Source of the DNA: Hymenoscyphus infarciens
Taxonomy: Eukaryota > Ascomycota > Leotiomycetes > Helotiales > Helotiaceae
Direction of reading: 5' to 3'
Assembly (NCBI GenBank): GCA_001414345.1
Contig: LLCB01000008.1
Location: forward strand, 496,001 to 560,000
DNA: 64,000 nt
Notes under the pieces: generated by a model
Told to the model about the DNA's origin: nothing
Databases searched by the model: none
Seen by the model: the letters and a program-made list of their open reading frames with translations, nothing else
Position numbers and translations under genes: made by a program
Part shown: positions 45,588-57,218 of the stretch, piece after piece
How the letters are laid out: every line of letters begins with the position of its first letter
How positions within the stretch are numbered: the first letter of the stretch is position 1

Positions 45588-47736
45588 ATGGCGAATGCAA
45601 AGGACACCATGAATCCAGGCCTCAGTGCCATCGCATTGGTCATTCGCGCCAGGGAAGGACCCCGCTTCGTCTTCCACTATCCCCCGCATCCCTCTGGCAA
45701 GCCAACTACACGCGAAGCTAGATTCGGCACCGAACTCGATACCGAGCCCGCTGAGGAGGAGAACGAGGAAGATAGCGATGATTCCGATCTAGAGGAGGCG
45801 TGCTACCCCGCTATTGGAAAGATCGATCTGAACGCGGAGAATGGCGACGCGAAGAAGGCGAATCACGTGGAGGCCCCCGAGGGTGATAATCATTTCACCA
45901 ATAAGAAGGGAGAAAATGTTGCGCCGTGGGATCATCTTTGGGAGTTTCATACGTCCGATCTGGAGAGTATCTTGACGCCGACGCGAGCTTACCACAAGAA
46001 GAAGTTTGAGTTGTCTTTGGATCCGGTTCAATTCATCACCTACCCCATGCACATTCGCGAGAATGGAACTTGGAAGAAGAAGAAGGCCAAGAAGTCCAAG
46101 AAGCAAAAGAAGGAGGATGAAGCTGCTGAGGCGAAATCGGGAGAGAAGAAGACGGGTTCTGATGATGGTGAAGACTTGGGTGGAATGACTATGTTCAATG
46201 TGGTCTTCATGCTGAACGTTTCCAAACATGAGGAGGATGCACGAATCGCCGAGATCTACGAGCATGTTATCAAGAAGTTCAACAAGGCTCTCAATCACGC
46301 TCAAGCATCAGACAATTATGTTTGGAAGGAGTCGGAGGCAATTTTGGCCATGAAGGATAAGGCTAGAGAAGAGCGTAAGTCACCACAAATGGTATTCTGA
46401 GATCATTGCTAATTGAATTGTAGGTCGCCCCATGAGTTGGCTCTGGAACGAGATTTTGCTCAAGTCGACACTGGCTGGTGCTATCAGAGATGTCTTCAAC
46501 GCGGTTTCCAATAGCAAGATTGCCACATTGCATCTCGCCACCACTCCCCCCATTGATATCTCGCTTCAAATTCCGGTTCCTTGCTTTCTTACCAGCTTCC
46601 CAAGAGCAAATGATAGAGCGATGCTTGGACTCTTGCTCACATCTGCAAATGCCATGGTTGATGAGGAAGGCAATGAGGATCCCACCCACCTAAATAAGCA
46701 CTTTGCACTGTTGCTTCTGGACGACGAAGAGAAGATCATCACCGAGATCCAAACAGACAACACCGAGCTCACCGCACCTCTCCTTGAATGTATTCGGCTC
46801 TGCTCGCCTACTCTCTCCTTCCTCCAAGTAGCACAAACACAAAACGTCGAGCTCAACAGTCTGCTCATCCTCGCCCAGCATCTTATCTACTGGCGCCGAG
46901 CTGTCGCAATCCCACCCATCCACGGTCGCGAAACCTACATAGTATCCCCCAACTGCGACTCCCGGAAGCTCCCCACCGCAAGCATAGCCTGGAAGAAAGC
47001 CTTTCCCCTCGCCCCCTCTCTTCCCAGCTATCTCGCCTCCCTCTCCGCCGCCCCTCGCCCATACAAGAGTTTCGCACCCAGCAAGAACCACCGCCCGACC
47101 TACCTCGAAATGCTAGCCTGGACCATCCGCGGCGGCTGGGTGACCCAACTTCGAACCTTCGCCTGGATCCTCGTCTGGCCGGAAATAATCTACGAGGTAA
47201 CCTACCAACTAAAAGCCGCAGCAGTCGAGAAGGCGAAAAACAAAGCCACCTCCTCTGAACCAACATCCGGCACTTCCACCTCAGGAACCGACGAGTCGAG
47301 CACGGAGAAGCAACAACTCGACCCCCACGCCCCTCTCACCACCTCCCAGGCAGCCGAAAAAGCCCGTCTCGAGCGCCTCGCAAAGAAGGCTGCAGAAGAA
47401 GCCCAAGAATTCGCCAGCGAGTTCGCGAAACTTCCCCTCCCAGTTTCCACCACCACCCCCTCAACAAACAACGCACCGCACCTCAAAGGACTATCTCCCT
47501 ACATCATCAAAGACCCACATAAAGTCTCGCACGAAGAATCCCTTTACATTGCCGCATATGGAAAGCGATTCTCCGATCCGAAGATCAAGGATTGCTGGTT
47601 CCGATTCTGTGGCAAGTATTTCAATGGTCGGGAGGCTTTGGAGATGATTGCGCTTCAGGAGGGCATGAAGAGAAAGGAGACTTGGGGTGTTTTGATGGCG
47701 TTTCAGGAGATGATTATGGTTTGTAAACATTGGTGA
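45588..47736 (+). CDS. NPR3: Nitrogen permease regulator 3 (GATOR1/SEACIT subunit)
   Basis: Exons 45588-46374 and 46424-47736; one 49-nt intron; 699 aa from this start. Npr3 with Npr2 and Iml1 forms the GATOR1/SEACIT complex, which restrains TORC1 at the vacuole when nitrogen is scarce (family knowledge). The N-terminus has the longin-domain signature ALVIRAREGPRFVFHYPP. An acidic EEENEEDSDDSDLEEA stretch and a Lys-rich KKKKAKKSKKQKKE insertion follow, then the central MTMFNVVFMLNV and WLWNEILLKSTLAGAIRD blocks. The LARLERLAKKAAEEAQEF-like region looks like a coiled coil. The C-terminal winged-helix part contains FRFCGKYFNGREALE and ends FQEMIMVCKHW. The start at 45588 (MANAKDTMNPGLSAIAL) puts the longin domain near the N-terminus as in other fungi. 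An ATG at 45480 would add 36 residues and has an equally good context. Confidence 0.92.
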
Positions 47737-49807
47737 TTTAGCCTTTGTTACACGATCCTTCGTCTCTTCTGTTTCCCTTCGCTTCTGATGGACTTCTGGA
47801 ATGAGAAGGATCATGATCTGGGGGTCTTTTTACTTCGGCGGTCATTCGATGAATATGGTCTTTCGCGATCTGGAGCTTTCATCTCACGTCGCATGGTTTC
47901 ATATCACTGGCACTGCTAGGCTACTAGGGGATCATAAGAAAGGGGAAGGCAGGCGTTCTGATTTATTGTGCTAAGATACCCAGCAAGGCACCCAAGCAGA
48001 TCATCTGCGAAACCAGGGAGGAAAGGATCAATTTAATAATAAAAAAACAATGAATTCAATATTCAGCAGATGCTTCATTTTTAATATGTGACCAATGGAA
48101 ATAACCTGCAGATATCATTTCATTTCATTTCACATAGTGACATATACAAAGACAAGTTATTTTTGGGAGATCATGATGTTGAAAAAATATATAGTTATTC
48201 GCAGGCAACCTGCGAGTGAGTGACAGCATAGCACTATTTGCAGCTCACCTGCAAACTGCCAGAAAAGTATGACCATCAGTAAATTACCTACAAATTCCAC
48301 AATTCTTGGGGGAAAAAACCAATTTCTCCCCACTCAGCACCACAAAAATATTTGGGATTCCCCTCATCTTATCTCCTTCTAATCCCAGACTTTTCGCTCT
48401 CCTTCAACCACCGAAAATAAAAGAGAGAAGATCAGAAGAATCGCTTGCCAGCCCCAGAGGAAATTTAGGCCTAAATCGTACTCACCACCAACTCAATTGT
48501 CAAAACCAAGAGATCTAGTACCCCAAGCTTCAATACCCAAGTTTTCCTTGCCAAACAAAGCTTACCTGTTCATGACTTTCATTCCATCCCCAAGTTCGCA
48601 AGCTCCAACTCTTATTCCGCATCATTTGACAAACGATGCCTTATCTCCATACCAAGCCTAGCTTCTGAGAAGGCTCACATCATACATATATCTTGATATC
48701 TAGGACCGGCGATCATATTACATACTCGAAAAATGTAGCTTGTACCCAGTCCATCACGTAAGACGGTAATTACCACTCTCAACCTCTCCCTCTCATTATC
48801 CATCCTACTCATTCTCTCGCCACACATCGCATTCCCGCAATCACGAGCAAAAATCACACGAAAAAGGGAGTCTCTGTACTCCAAGGTCGCCGCTGACCCC
48901 ACGTTCTATCAAGGGCCGAGCGAGCCAAGGTAGCAAACCATGACAAAGCGGATAGTAAGTCACAATTACGGAAACAAAATCAAGGCACACGAAAGAAGGG
49001 ATCAATTTCAATGTGTTGATGTATTTCGAGTCACCGCCTACCCAACAAGGCAGCGGACGGCGGCAAGAGGATGTATGTAGCTCAACTACGGGGTGTGACG
49101 CGATGACACAAGTACGAAGAAGGCGCCATATCCCTCCATCCCAGTCCATCCCATCCATCCAGCAAAAGAAGAATCCCAAGCCAAGGCCAACAACAAAACA
49201 ACTACGTAGGAAAAAAATCAATCGCAAAGTGAGGTATCATAGGGCAGCATTTAAATGCCAGCAAACGCGTGAAGCAAGACGAGCAACAAAAACCAGAGAG
49301 AGCAAGGGGAAAAAAAGAAGCCAAAGCAGTCAGAGAACAAAACAGTACTGTTATGGATGCTAACGAGAAGAAGAAAAAACCACCCTGTGCAAAAACGAAC
49401 AAGTAATCGAAAGGAGAAAAAGTGACAGCTGCAAATGAAAGCAAAAATAGTCCCTGAACAAATGTAGTAAGAAAACCCTCGTGTCTGTCCTTATGCTTCA
49501 GCAACCCTCGCATTCTGCGAAATTTCACGGCGTATCAAAATGCAAAAAAGCACAACGCCAATACCCCTTCCCTTGTTCAGGGACCCCCAAACTGCCACCA
49601 AATGCTCGCATGATTACTCCCCCTCAAAAAAGGAAAAATCAAAATCAAAACCCAATGTCAAGGAGAATTAAAGTAAATAGGTGTGAAGGCAGAGAATGCT
49701 GTCTGCTGTGTGCGATGATGCGATGTGAGAACATTGAGAACTTTCTGGTTGACAGAAAACTGGTCAAGTATGGCAACTACATGACTCCCAGGAGGATGAG
49801 AAGGCGG
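47737..49807. other. Intergenic region between convergent genes
   Basis: It contains the 3' flanks of NPR3 (plus) and the bHLH gene (minus). Short overlapping ORFs only. The A-rich plus strand at 49150-49700 fits a long 3' UTR of the minus-strand gene. Confidence 0.5.
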
Positions 49808-51511
49808 TCATTGAGTGAGATCCATTCCGTACTCATCCTCTTCTTTGAAGCTGATTGAGCCGGGTCCGCTTCCACCGCTGTTATGGCCACTCCAATATTG
49901 ACCTGCTCCGCCCATACCAGCTTGTCCAACATCACCGGTGCTGTGATTCTCTGGGCTTAACGAAATATCGTTTGGACCGGAAGTTGGGCTTCCAACTGGA
50001 TCACCCTTGACATCAGTATGCTTGGGAACCCTTAGGCCACTTCCAGGCGCCCTCGAATAATGGAACTTGGATCCATCATTCTTCACCATAGCATCCAAGA
50101 GTTCCGTGCGCATACGTAACTCGTCCTCGGTTTCCTGGAATGGTGGAGTTCCTCCTAGCTCTTGGATGATGTTGTTGAGTTCATCTTGCTGTTGCATCTT
50201 CACGTGAAGCATCCACATCAGATCGCGAGTCCAGCTCACAGCGCCATTGAGAATATCACCCTTGTTTGGTCCTTTGTCCTTCTCTTCAATTGGGATGCCG
50301 GTCGTGATGTTGCCGGCGGTAGCTCGTCGTGCACCAGGTCCGGCGAGTCCTGACGTGGCTTGTGGAGGGCTCATACCGCTTGGAGGATGAGATAAGCCGG
50401 CTAGTGTAGGTGACAAGGGAGAGTTGTTTTGAAGAGCCTTGCGAACTTTCTCATCTTCAAGACGATGAAGTGGAACCAGGTGACTAAGCTCCTGAATTCG
50501 TTCGTTGATATTGTCTCGTCTCCGTCGCTCAACAAGATTGTGGGACTCCCTTCGTCTTCTTCTCTTCATCTCCTGAGACTGTAAAGCGGGAGCACTACCT
50601 GTTTGGTGGCTGTTGTTGAGTTTCGTTGGCATTGAAGCGCCTTTGAGGATATCAGAGATCTGAGGATTTGGGTGAACACCTGAGATTGGCGAGGAAAATT
50701 CGGAACCAGGGAATGAGGTTAGACTACTAGGAGTTTGATCCCATTGGCTTGACAATGATTTCTGATGGCGATGCGTTCGGATAGGTGTTGGGTAGCTTGA
50801 GTTCTCATTGAGAGACATTGCAGCTGCTTTACCAACAACACCTTTGGTGCTAGACGTCCTCCTCATTCCTCGCATTTGAGGTCGTCTTGGGTCCACCGCG
50901 CCATTCTGCATATCTGATCCGGTAATAGGCGAACCATATCCACCCGGTGACGACATGGGGTTGTTGAAGTTCTGGCCCTGTTGGATCTGATGCATATATT
51001 GGGCGTTGTTGAATGTGTGTTGAACGAAGGGACTTTGGATTGGGTCGCCTTCTGGTGTATTTGAGTATCCGTTCATGTTGGGGTTGACAGACAATGCAGC
51101 GGTGCCGTTATGGCCTTGGTACATATTCGGGAACGAGTCAAAATTATCAACGTTGTAATCTTGTCCATTACCATGTATGCCGCCATGGTTTGAGCGTGAT
51201 TCGGTTATTGGTGATGCGATATCAAGGAGCTCGTCATCACCGAACTTTGCAAAACCAGCGCTCGCATTCTGAGCACCTTGTGAGCCGAAATTGTTCTGGA
51301 ACGATGAGCTATATTGGTTATTTGGGATCGCCATTCCGTTGCTTGACATGGTGAGATCGTTGGGATTGATGCTTCCGCTATGCGAACCGAACTGATTGAA
51401 TTGCTGGAAGCCTTGCTGATTGCTCCCCATGTATCTTGGATTGTGAGACGAGAAGAAGTGGTCCTCTGGCTCGTCTTTGATGAATGGGCTAGACGCACCC
51501 GTGCCAGCCAT
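49808..51511 (-). CDS. bHLH transcription factor with an extended loop
   Basis: A single exon of 567 aa. The N-terminal 300 residues are Asn/Gln/Ser/Gly-rich and disordered, opening with an acidic SPFIKDEPEDHF stretch. The basic region and helix 1 lie at about 313-357, RRRRRESHNLVERRRRDNIN then ERIQELSHLVP. The H-x3-E-x3-R pattern (HNLVERRRR) predicts E-box (CANNTG) binding. Helix 2 is at about 415-450 (NKGDILNGAVSWTRDLMWML), so the loop is roughly 60 residues of Pro/Ser/Gly instead of the usual 6-20. A short coiled-coil-like MQQQDELNNIIQELGG follows, which may help dimerisation. The tail is Gly/Ser-rich and ends in acidic FKEEDEYGMDLTQ. It resembles the MITF/TFE-like bHLH branch in the basic region. 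The target process is unknown to me. It has several kilobases of upstream non-coding DNA, common for developmental regulators. Confidence 0.85.
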   Translation of the reverse strand: MAGTGASSPFIKDEPEDHFFSSHNPRYMGSNQQGFQQFNQFGSHSGSINPNDLTMSSNGMAIPNNQYSSSFQNNFGSQGAQNASAGFAKFGDDELLDIASPITESRSNHGGIHGNGQDYNVDNFDSFPNMYQGHNGTAALSVNPNMNGYSNTPEGDPIQSPFVQHTFNNAQYMHQIQQGQNFNNPMSSPGGYGSPITGSDMQNGAVDPRRPQMRGMRRTSSTKGVVGKAAAMSLNENSSYPTPIRTHRHQKSLSSQWDQTPSSLTSFPGSEFSSPISGVHPNPQISDILKGASMPTKLNNSHQTGSAPALQSQEMKRRRRRESHNLVERRRRDNINERIQELSHLVPLHRLEDEKVRKALQNNSPLSPTLAGLSHPPSGMSPPQATSGLAGPGARRATAGNITTGIPIEEKDKGPNKGDILNGAVSWTRDLMWMLHVKMQQQDELNNIIQELGGTPPFQETEDELRMRTELLDAMVKNDGSKFHYSRAPGSGLRVPKHTDVKGDPVGSPTSGPNDISLSPENHSTGDVGQAGMGGAGQYWSGHNSGGSGPGSISFKEEDEYGMDLTQ

Positions 51512-52600
51512 AGTGATTCGTTGACCAAAGCGTATGTGTATTGGTTTCCAGATCGAGAAAGGTAGAGTTTATAAAGGTTTGTTCGCAATTATTGTAATGA
51601 TTGTTGAAATCTAGGTGTGACAAACATTAGCTAGTGCGCAAGAAGAAAAGAGGCAAAATAAAGTTCAGCTAAAAAGCAAGCATGATGAAATCGCGATTCG
51701 GCGGTGAAAGTGCGCCGAACTAGCCTTGGGATAACGACAAGGTCATGGAAGGGAGTCTGCGTCGCTCATGCCCAGGCAATGACTACGAATATCTCCAGTG
51801 CGGGGTCTATGCGGGCATGTACTTGATATCTAAGAGATGTGTGGTACTTACTTGCGCGGGAATTGTCCCTTGGTTACGGTGATAGTCTTATCTACCCACC
51901 GTTGCGCAAAGGATCGGGTTTCTGCGAAATAAGTGATTTCTGTCGGGAGCTCGTTTTGCCACGATGGTATAGTAGTATCGGAGTACGAAGTGAGTGCCCG
52001 CGGATTCCTTCAATTGATCAGACAGTAGATCGCAGTCGCCACAGTCTAGGTTGTCGTCGCTGGATGGTACGATGGGTCGAGATGCAGGATTCGGCAGAAA
52101 GGGAAGTCGAATTTGTACCTGCTACTGAAGAGGCTTAGAGGGATGTGTTGTGAATAACCCACGATGGTGAATGTTGCAGCAGCCTTAGATGGGCGGTCGA
52201 GTAACGGTGAGGGAGGGTGGTGTTCGCGGGTTGGTTCGGCTTGTCGTGGCCGAAGGGTTGCACAAGATTTATAAAGTGCGGGATAGTGGTGAATGGTGGT
52301 GAATGGGGAATGTTGGAGTAAAGGTGCGATGACTTTGGAGGGGATCTGGGTGAAGGGAAGCAGTGACAATACAATGCGTGGGATGAAGATTGTCGGAGGT
52401 TTGGATGTGATGTGTGCAGGTGGTAGTGGAGAGGATGACGGTGCGGTGTAAAGAAATTCTGGGGTACCGCGCTCGGCCTGGTCGGGGGAGAGTTCGGTGA
52501 TGTGAGGTAGCGGGTAGGGCTTCTGAGGTGGGAGCGTACTCTTAATTGTTGGTATAGTGTTTGCGGAAGAATCAAGAATTGTCCAGATGAAGGTCCAGAT

Positions 52601-52650
52601 GGATAGGATAAGTTAGGATAGGATAGTATAGGATAGGATAGGATAGGATA
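52601..52650. repeat. (GGATA)n pentanucleotide repeat
   Basis: Nine or so GGATA units, some interrupted (AGTTA, GTATA), in about 50 bp upstream of the bHLH gene. Confidence 0.9.
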
Positions 52651-54789
52651 GCTAGGAATGCGCGCCAGGGTGCAGATTAAATGTGCGCCGTGGATTACTG
52701 GTGGGTGTTTGCGGAGGGCGTCTGGTGTGTGAATAGCTAACTCGTAAGGCGCGCTAATCGAGGCAAGCCTCTGAATCGTTCGCTCGCTTGGAGGGAGGAG
52801 CACGAGTAAGAAGACGAGAATGGAAAGCTACTAGTAAGCTGCACCGTTCCACTCGAATCACGGAGGCGACGGAGCTTCAAGACTTTCTTCAACTCTGCTC
52901 CTTGACTTCTGCTCCCACTCACGGATGCTTCCTCCGGGATGCAGTGTGAATAACAATCCTCGGCCTGGCGGGACAATGGCTGTCCTTCGGTCGGTGGCCT
53001 TTTGGTGGAACACCACAATCACTGACTTCCGTTCCCTGGAGAATTTAGGGGTCCTTGGTGATGGCTTCACGATGCCTTCGCAAAAGGAGAGGAGTGGAAG
53101 AGTCGCCCGGTGAGATTTCTTGGTCCCTGGTACTCCGTATTTCCTATTGTACGCGGATTGGGACCCGAAAGTGTCGGAAAGAGAGGTTGTTTCGAAACGT
53201 CAAATGGCGGGGTCTGATTAATTCCGCGCCTCAAATGCGGAGAAGCAAGGTCTGGACGTGGAGATAATGCGTTTCTTCCGCGATCAATCACTCTTGCAAT
53301 CTTCGTGCAGCAAGGTTCTGATAAATGCACCTCTACCCGGCCAGGAAAATATTGCTGCTGCTGGTGAGATATGAGATCTCGGGGGTTTTCTCTTTAGGCG
53401 GCGGTTACCACGGCTTAAGATTTTGCGCGCCTTGGTCTGGTCCTTTGCGGGTTGCCTGTTTGAGAGCGGTCGATATTGAAATGCCTTGGTGCTTGCGATC
53501 CTGCAGTCCAAATATATTGGAGACTTCAGAGTTCTGGTTCCTAAGCTGACTGTAATCTGTCTGATATCAACTTTGGCTCTGCATAAGCAGCAACTCGGTG
53601 TCAGGGAGTTTGGAGATTGCCGGACGCTTGGCGGGTTGATGGGCAACGAGGGAGAGAAGTGTATGTGGTGTATAGATAGATGGTAATGTAGAAGTACTTG
53701 ATATGTCCGGAGGGAAGGGAGTAACGTGACATGAAGGGGTGTGGAGACACTGCAGCATGAATCTGCGATTGAGATGAAGAGATGCGGGTTGAGCAGATGG
53801 GTGAAGGATTAGGATCCTAGGACTCGAGTTGCGCGAGGATAGCTGGTTATATGTCCTTCGGGTGGAATCGCGAAACCATCATCCAGCCACGGCCTCCTGA
53901 TGGTTGCTCTTGACCAAAGTGTCTCCAATTCTAGAGTCTGAACCGGGGCATCAGGTCTCACTTTAGTTTGGGAGGGCGTACTTGGCCGGTGAAGAGCTAG
54001 AGATGGAGAATGGGAGATAGATGGGGGATGATGGGGAAGGGAAGGTATGCTATGGGAATTCGGGGGTGGAGGGGGAATGGCGAGGGGTGTCGAGGAGGGG
54101 GGGGGGAGGGGGCAGACTAAGGAGAGGTAGGGGTATAGGTAGGGGGAAGCGATCGAGTCACCGACGAATCGAAAAGGAGGTCGACTCTGGTCAACACAGG
54201 TCGAGAGGGGGGCCGCGAGGACAAAACAGCTACTTGTAGGGAAAGAGTGCCCGCCAAGTAGGGAAAATGAGTTGCAGGTCCATCTTCTCTCGCGAGGGGG
54301 AATAAAAGTGACGATTGACGAGTATTTTTCATTGCTCTAACTGGCTAGTATAATATAAGTAACTCGGAAAGAAATGGAGAAATGAATGAAACGCTTAAAT
54401 TGGGGGGGAAATTATAGAGCTTTTGAGCTTCTCTGAAGTAGGTAGCTGTACCTAGGGACTACCTTGGTATACTCGAGTACGCTCCTAACCATTTGCGGTG
54501 CGGCCAGCTCCTGAGGGTGGGGGAGTTTTTGAGACATGCAACTTGCATGTTCAGGTTGTTTGTACAGCCCGCAACCTGGAAAGGAAAGACTACGACCGCT
54601 TGGAGGAGATGTGGCGTAGGTGCCAGTCATAAATAGTGGTACAAGACACTGCCTCCATTCCTGGATTCTTGGTTTGTAGCCTCCAAGTTAGCCACCAACT
54701 TCAAGACCTTGCTTGAGGGCATCGCCACAGCTCACGAGTCATCCTCGGAGTCCTCGTCCGTCAAGTTATCCTCTGCTGTCTCACTTGCT

Positions 54790-54790
<1 letters not shown>

Positions 54791-54829
<39 letters not shown>
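54791..54829. repeat. (TC)n microsatellite
   Basis: About 39 bases of uninterrupted TC repeat. Confidence 0.95.
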
Positions 54830-54833
<4 letters not shown>

Positions 54834-55314
54834 GAGGTCTGGCGCCGTAGACGCTACAAATAATGCAGGTGGGCGTAACCGGGGAGGTCGATGGTAGTCA
54901 AGCTTCATCTGCCTCTGACATTCATTGGCTTGAGCTTGAGCTTGCGAGGACCCTACCCCCTACCCTACCCTAGCTCGAGCATAGCTTTGGTACTGTACGA
55001 CCTAGGTAGGCAGGTGTTCCATGCTCCATGTACCGTGTAGAGGCGCTCCGCTCGCCTTTCAAAGGCCCGATCCGCATTCTCTCTGCTTGTCTCTTTGCTC
55101 GGTCTGGTGGCGCATCATGGCCATCGTGATATCCCATGTAGGAGGTATCGTATTTGTGTGGTGGGTGGGGAAGTGAAGTGGTTGAGCAGTGGTTGAGCCT
55201 GATGCACCGCTGGGGCCAAGGAGAGCGAGATGTGGCTTGTGGCTTGATCAGCGTTGGTGTGCTCTTTGGCGGTGCTTAGCGCCATCAGGCGAGAACGTCC
55301 AACCTCAACCCTAC

Positions 55315-55351
55315 CTACACCTACACCTACACCTACACCTACACCTACACC
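55315..55351. repeat. (CTACAC)n hexanucleotide repeat
   Basis: Six tandem CTACAC units. Confidence 0.95.
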
Positions 55352-56019
55352 ACAACCAACGCGTACACCAGCCTACTCCCTATTAGTCTACGCAACCACC
55401 AATACTACAGCACAGCTGCTACCTACTCAAGCCTTCTGCCTCTAGAGACTGTTCATAAAGACGCCAGGTTCTTTCTCTTTTCCACCTGCGGCGCAACCAT
55501 CTCCTCCTCAATATTGCCCATCAACCCAACCCGGTGCCAATATTTCTGTCCAACTCCTCCCCATATCCCCCTACTCTACCCAGTCCAAGGCCTCACATCT
55601 AAACCGCCAATCACAGCCTTCCATACAATCACACCCCCCCTTCAACGATAGCCGTTCAAGTCACCTAGACTAGGTACGATCACGAGGCATCTTTTCAGTC
55701 TAGTTCGACCCCTGTCGACCTCGAAGGTCATTGGACACCCTCAAGCACCTCGATTTTCAAACCAGTCGTGTTCCTTCCATCAGGTCGATCAACGCACGAC
55801 ATAGTTGCTTGCAGACCAACTTCAACAGCCCGCCCAGCAGCAGCGAGGCCAACACCCGACATTGCTTGCGGACCTTGCGCCGACCCTCCTCCCCCCCCAG
55901 CCTCTTTTTCTCCGTCTTTTTGAAGCACGAAAACGTCCTCGCCCGGGCAGGACGAGGTTGCAACAACCTTAAATCCATCTACCGGCCGATTCGACGTAGC
56001 AGCCTCAACCCACCCAACT

Positions 56020-57218
56020 ATGGCATCCTCATCTTTCAGAGATTCCATGAACTCCCTCGGCTGGTCACGCCGCGAACCGGATGTGCCCGTCAACACTGCT
56101 CAGCAGACCGGTCTCTTATCGTCGATCAAGTCGTTGAACCCATTCGGAGATAGTGGCTATGTTAGACTTCCCACCGTGGAGGGTGCTGGAGCACCCCTAC
56201 CTGCCAGAACTCGACGTGAAGAGGAGGAGGGATGGTTTGCCTGTGAGTCAACGATTACCTACTTTACCTACTTTCTACTTGCGGTTTCACGGTCCCTGCA
56301 GCAGCCATCTTCACAGACCATGTGGAACATGCAGACATGGTGGCGCGGATCGACTTCGTATTATGAGGGGAAGAGAATGTATAGGCTGACACAACTTCAT
56401 GTCTAGTGAGTAGATGGGATCGGCTCCTCCTTTTCTTCGGCTTCAACCTGGGAGCTGCAGCCTGTTTCGTTATCTGTTTTGTAATGTGGCCAATTATGGT
56501 CGCCCGGCCCAGCAAATTCGCGACATTGTAAGTCAATATCCTTCTTTCCTCTTCGTCGGTCACTCGATGCGGCTTGAGACAATTTCACCACTCGGCAAGC
56601 GCGGCCGATGCAGGTAACCGTCTTTGCATGCATGGTGCTACCCTCCTAGCCCCGATGTTAAATCAACATGCCTCCACCAGATGGGGTTTCGTATTCAAAT
56701 GTTTCAAGCAGGAAACAGTTTCTTGATTTTCTACAATAACCATGATTCATCATCTATTGCAAAGGCTGACTTTGCCGCGTGGCACACCAGATGGACTCTG
56801 GGCTCTCTCCTTTTCTTATGTTCCTGGGGAGCAATGATGGGTCCAATGACGTATATTCGGCACCTGATATCAACACCACGTCTCCCCTTTACTGCGGCAT
56901 ATTTTGGGTCCATCGGCCTCACATTGTATTTCAGTCTTGCAGTAAGTTTTAAGCGCCACATCGCTGGAAACGGATAGAATCCGGGTTTGTTGCTGACACT
57001 AGGGAAATCTAGCTTCATTCTCAGATCTTGACACTCATATTTGCCTTGGTACAAATGGGATGTTTGATCTGGTATCTAGTCAGTTACTTCCCCATGGGAT
57101 CTAGCGGCTTACGGCTTGCCACAAGCTTTGGTGCCTCGAGAGCTGCCGCGTAAGTTTTCCAAATCCATGCTCTTGGGTCGAAGTGGAGCTAACGAGGCTT
57201 AGTTGGATGACGGGATGA
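56020..57218 (+). CDS. SFT2: Vesicle transport protein SFT2
   Basis: Five exons: 56020-56242, 56407-56527, 56791-56941, 57013-57149 and 57203-57218; 215 aa; all junctions keep frame. Sft2 is a Golgi tetraspan membrane protein that helps endosome-derived vesicles fuse with the Golgi (family knowledge). The N-terminal 85 residues are cytosolic (MASSSFRDSMNSLGWSR, then SIKSLNPFGDSGYVRLP). Four membrane spans follow: LLLFFGFNLGAAACFVICFV, LGSLLFLCSWGAMMGPM, FTAAYFGSIGLTLYFSLAL, and ILTLIFALVQMGCLIWYLVS. The last is followed by the conserved SYFPMGSSGLRL near the end and the terminal AAAWMTG. Intron 2 is long (263 nt) compared with the others (53-164 nt). The final coding exon has only 16 nt. Length and topology are normal. 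Confidence 0.92.

Larger units (their letters stand above)
51512..56019. other. Long divergent intergenic region between the bHLH gene and SFT2
   Basis: No gene recognised in 4.5 kb. ORFs up to 222 codons (52135-52803 minus) consist partly of the GGATA repeat translated and are not convincing. Repeats are listed separately. The right 400 bp is C-rich (CCAACC, CCCACCC) and should be the SFT2 leader. Confidence 0.45.

Noticed and set aside
49013..49363. 116-codon plus-strand ORF
   Set aside because: It is A-rich, Lys/Arg/Gln low-complexity sequence opposite the likely 3' UTR of the bHLH gene.
52135..52803. 222-codon minus-strand ORF
   Set aside because: Its middle is the translated GGATA repeat (YPILS-type repeats) and the rest is Pro/His/Ser-rich chance sequence upstream of the bHLH gene.
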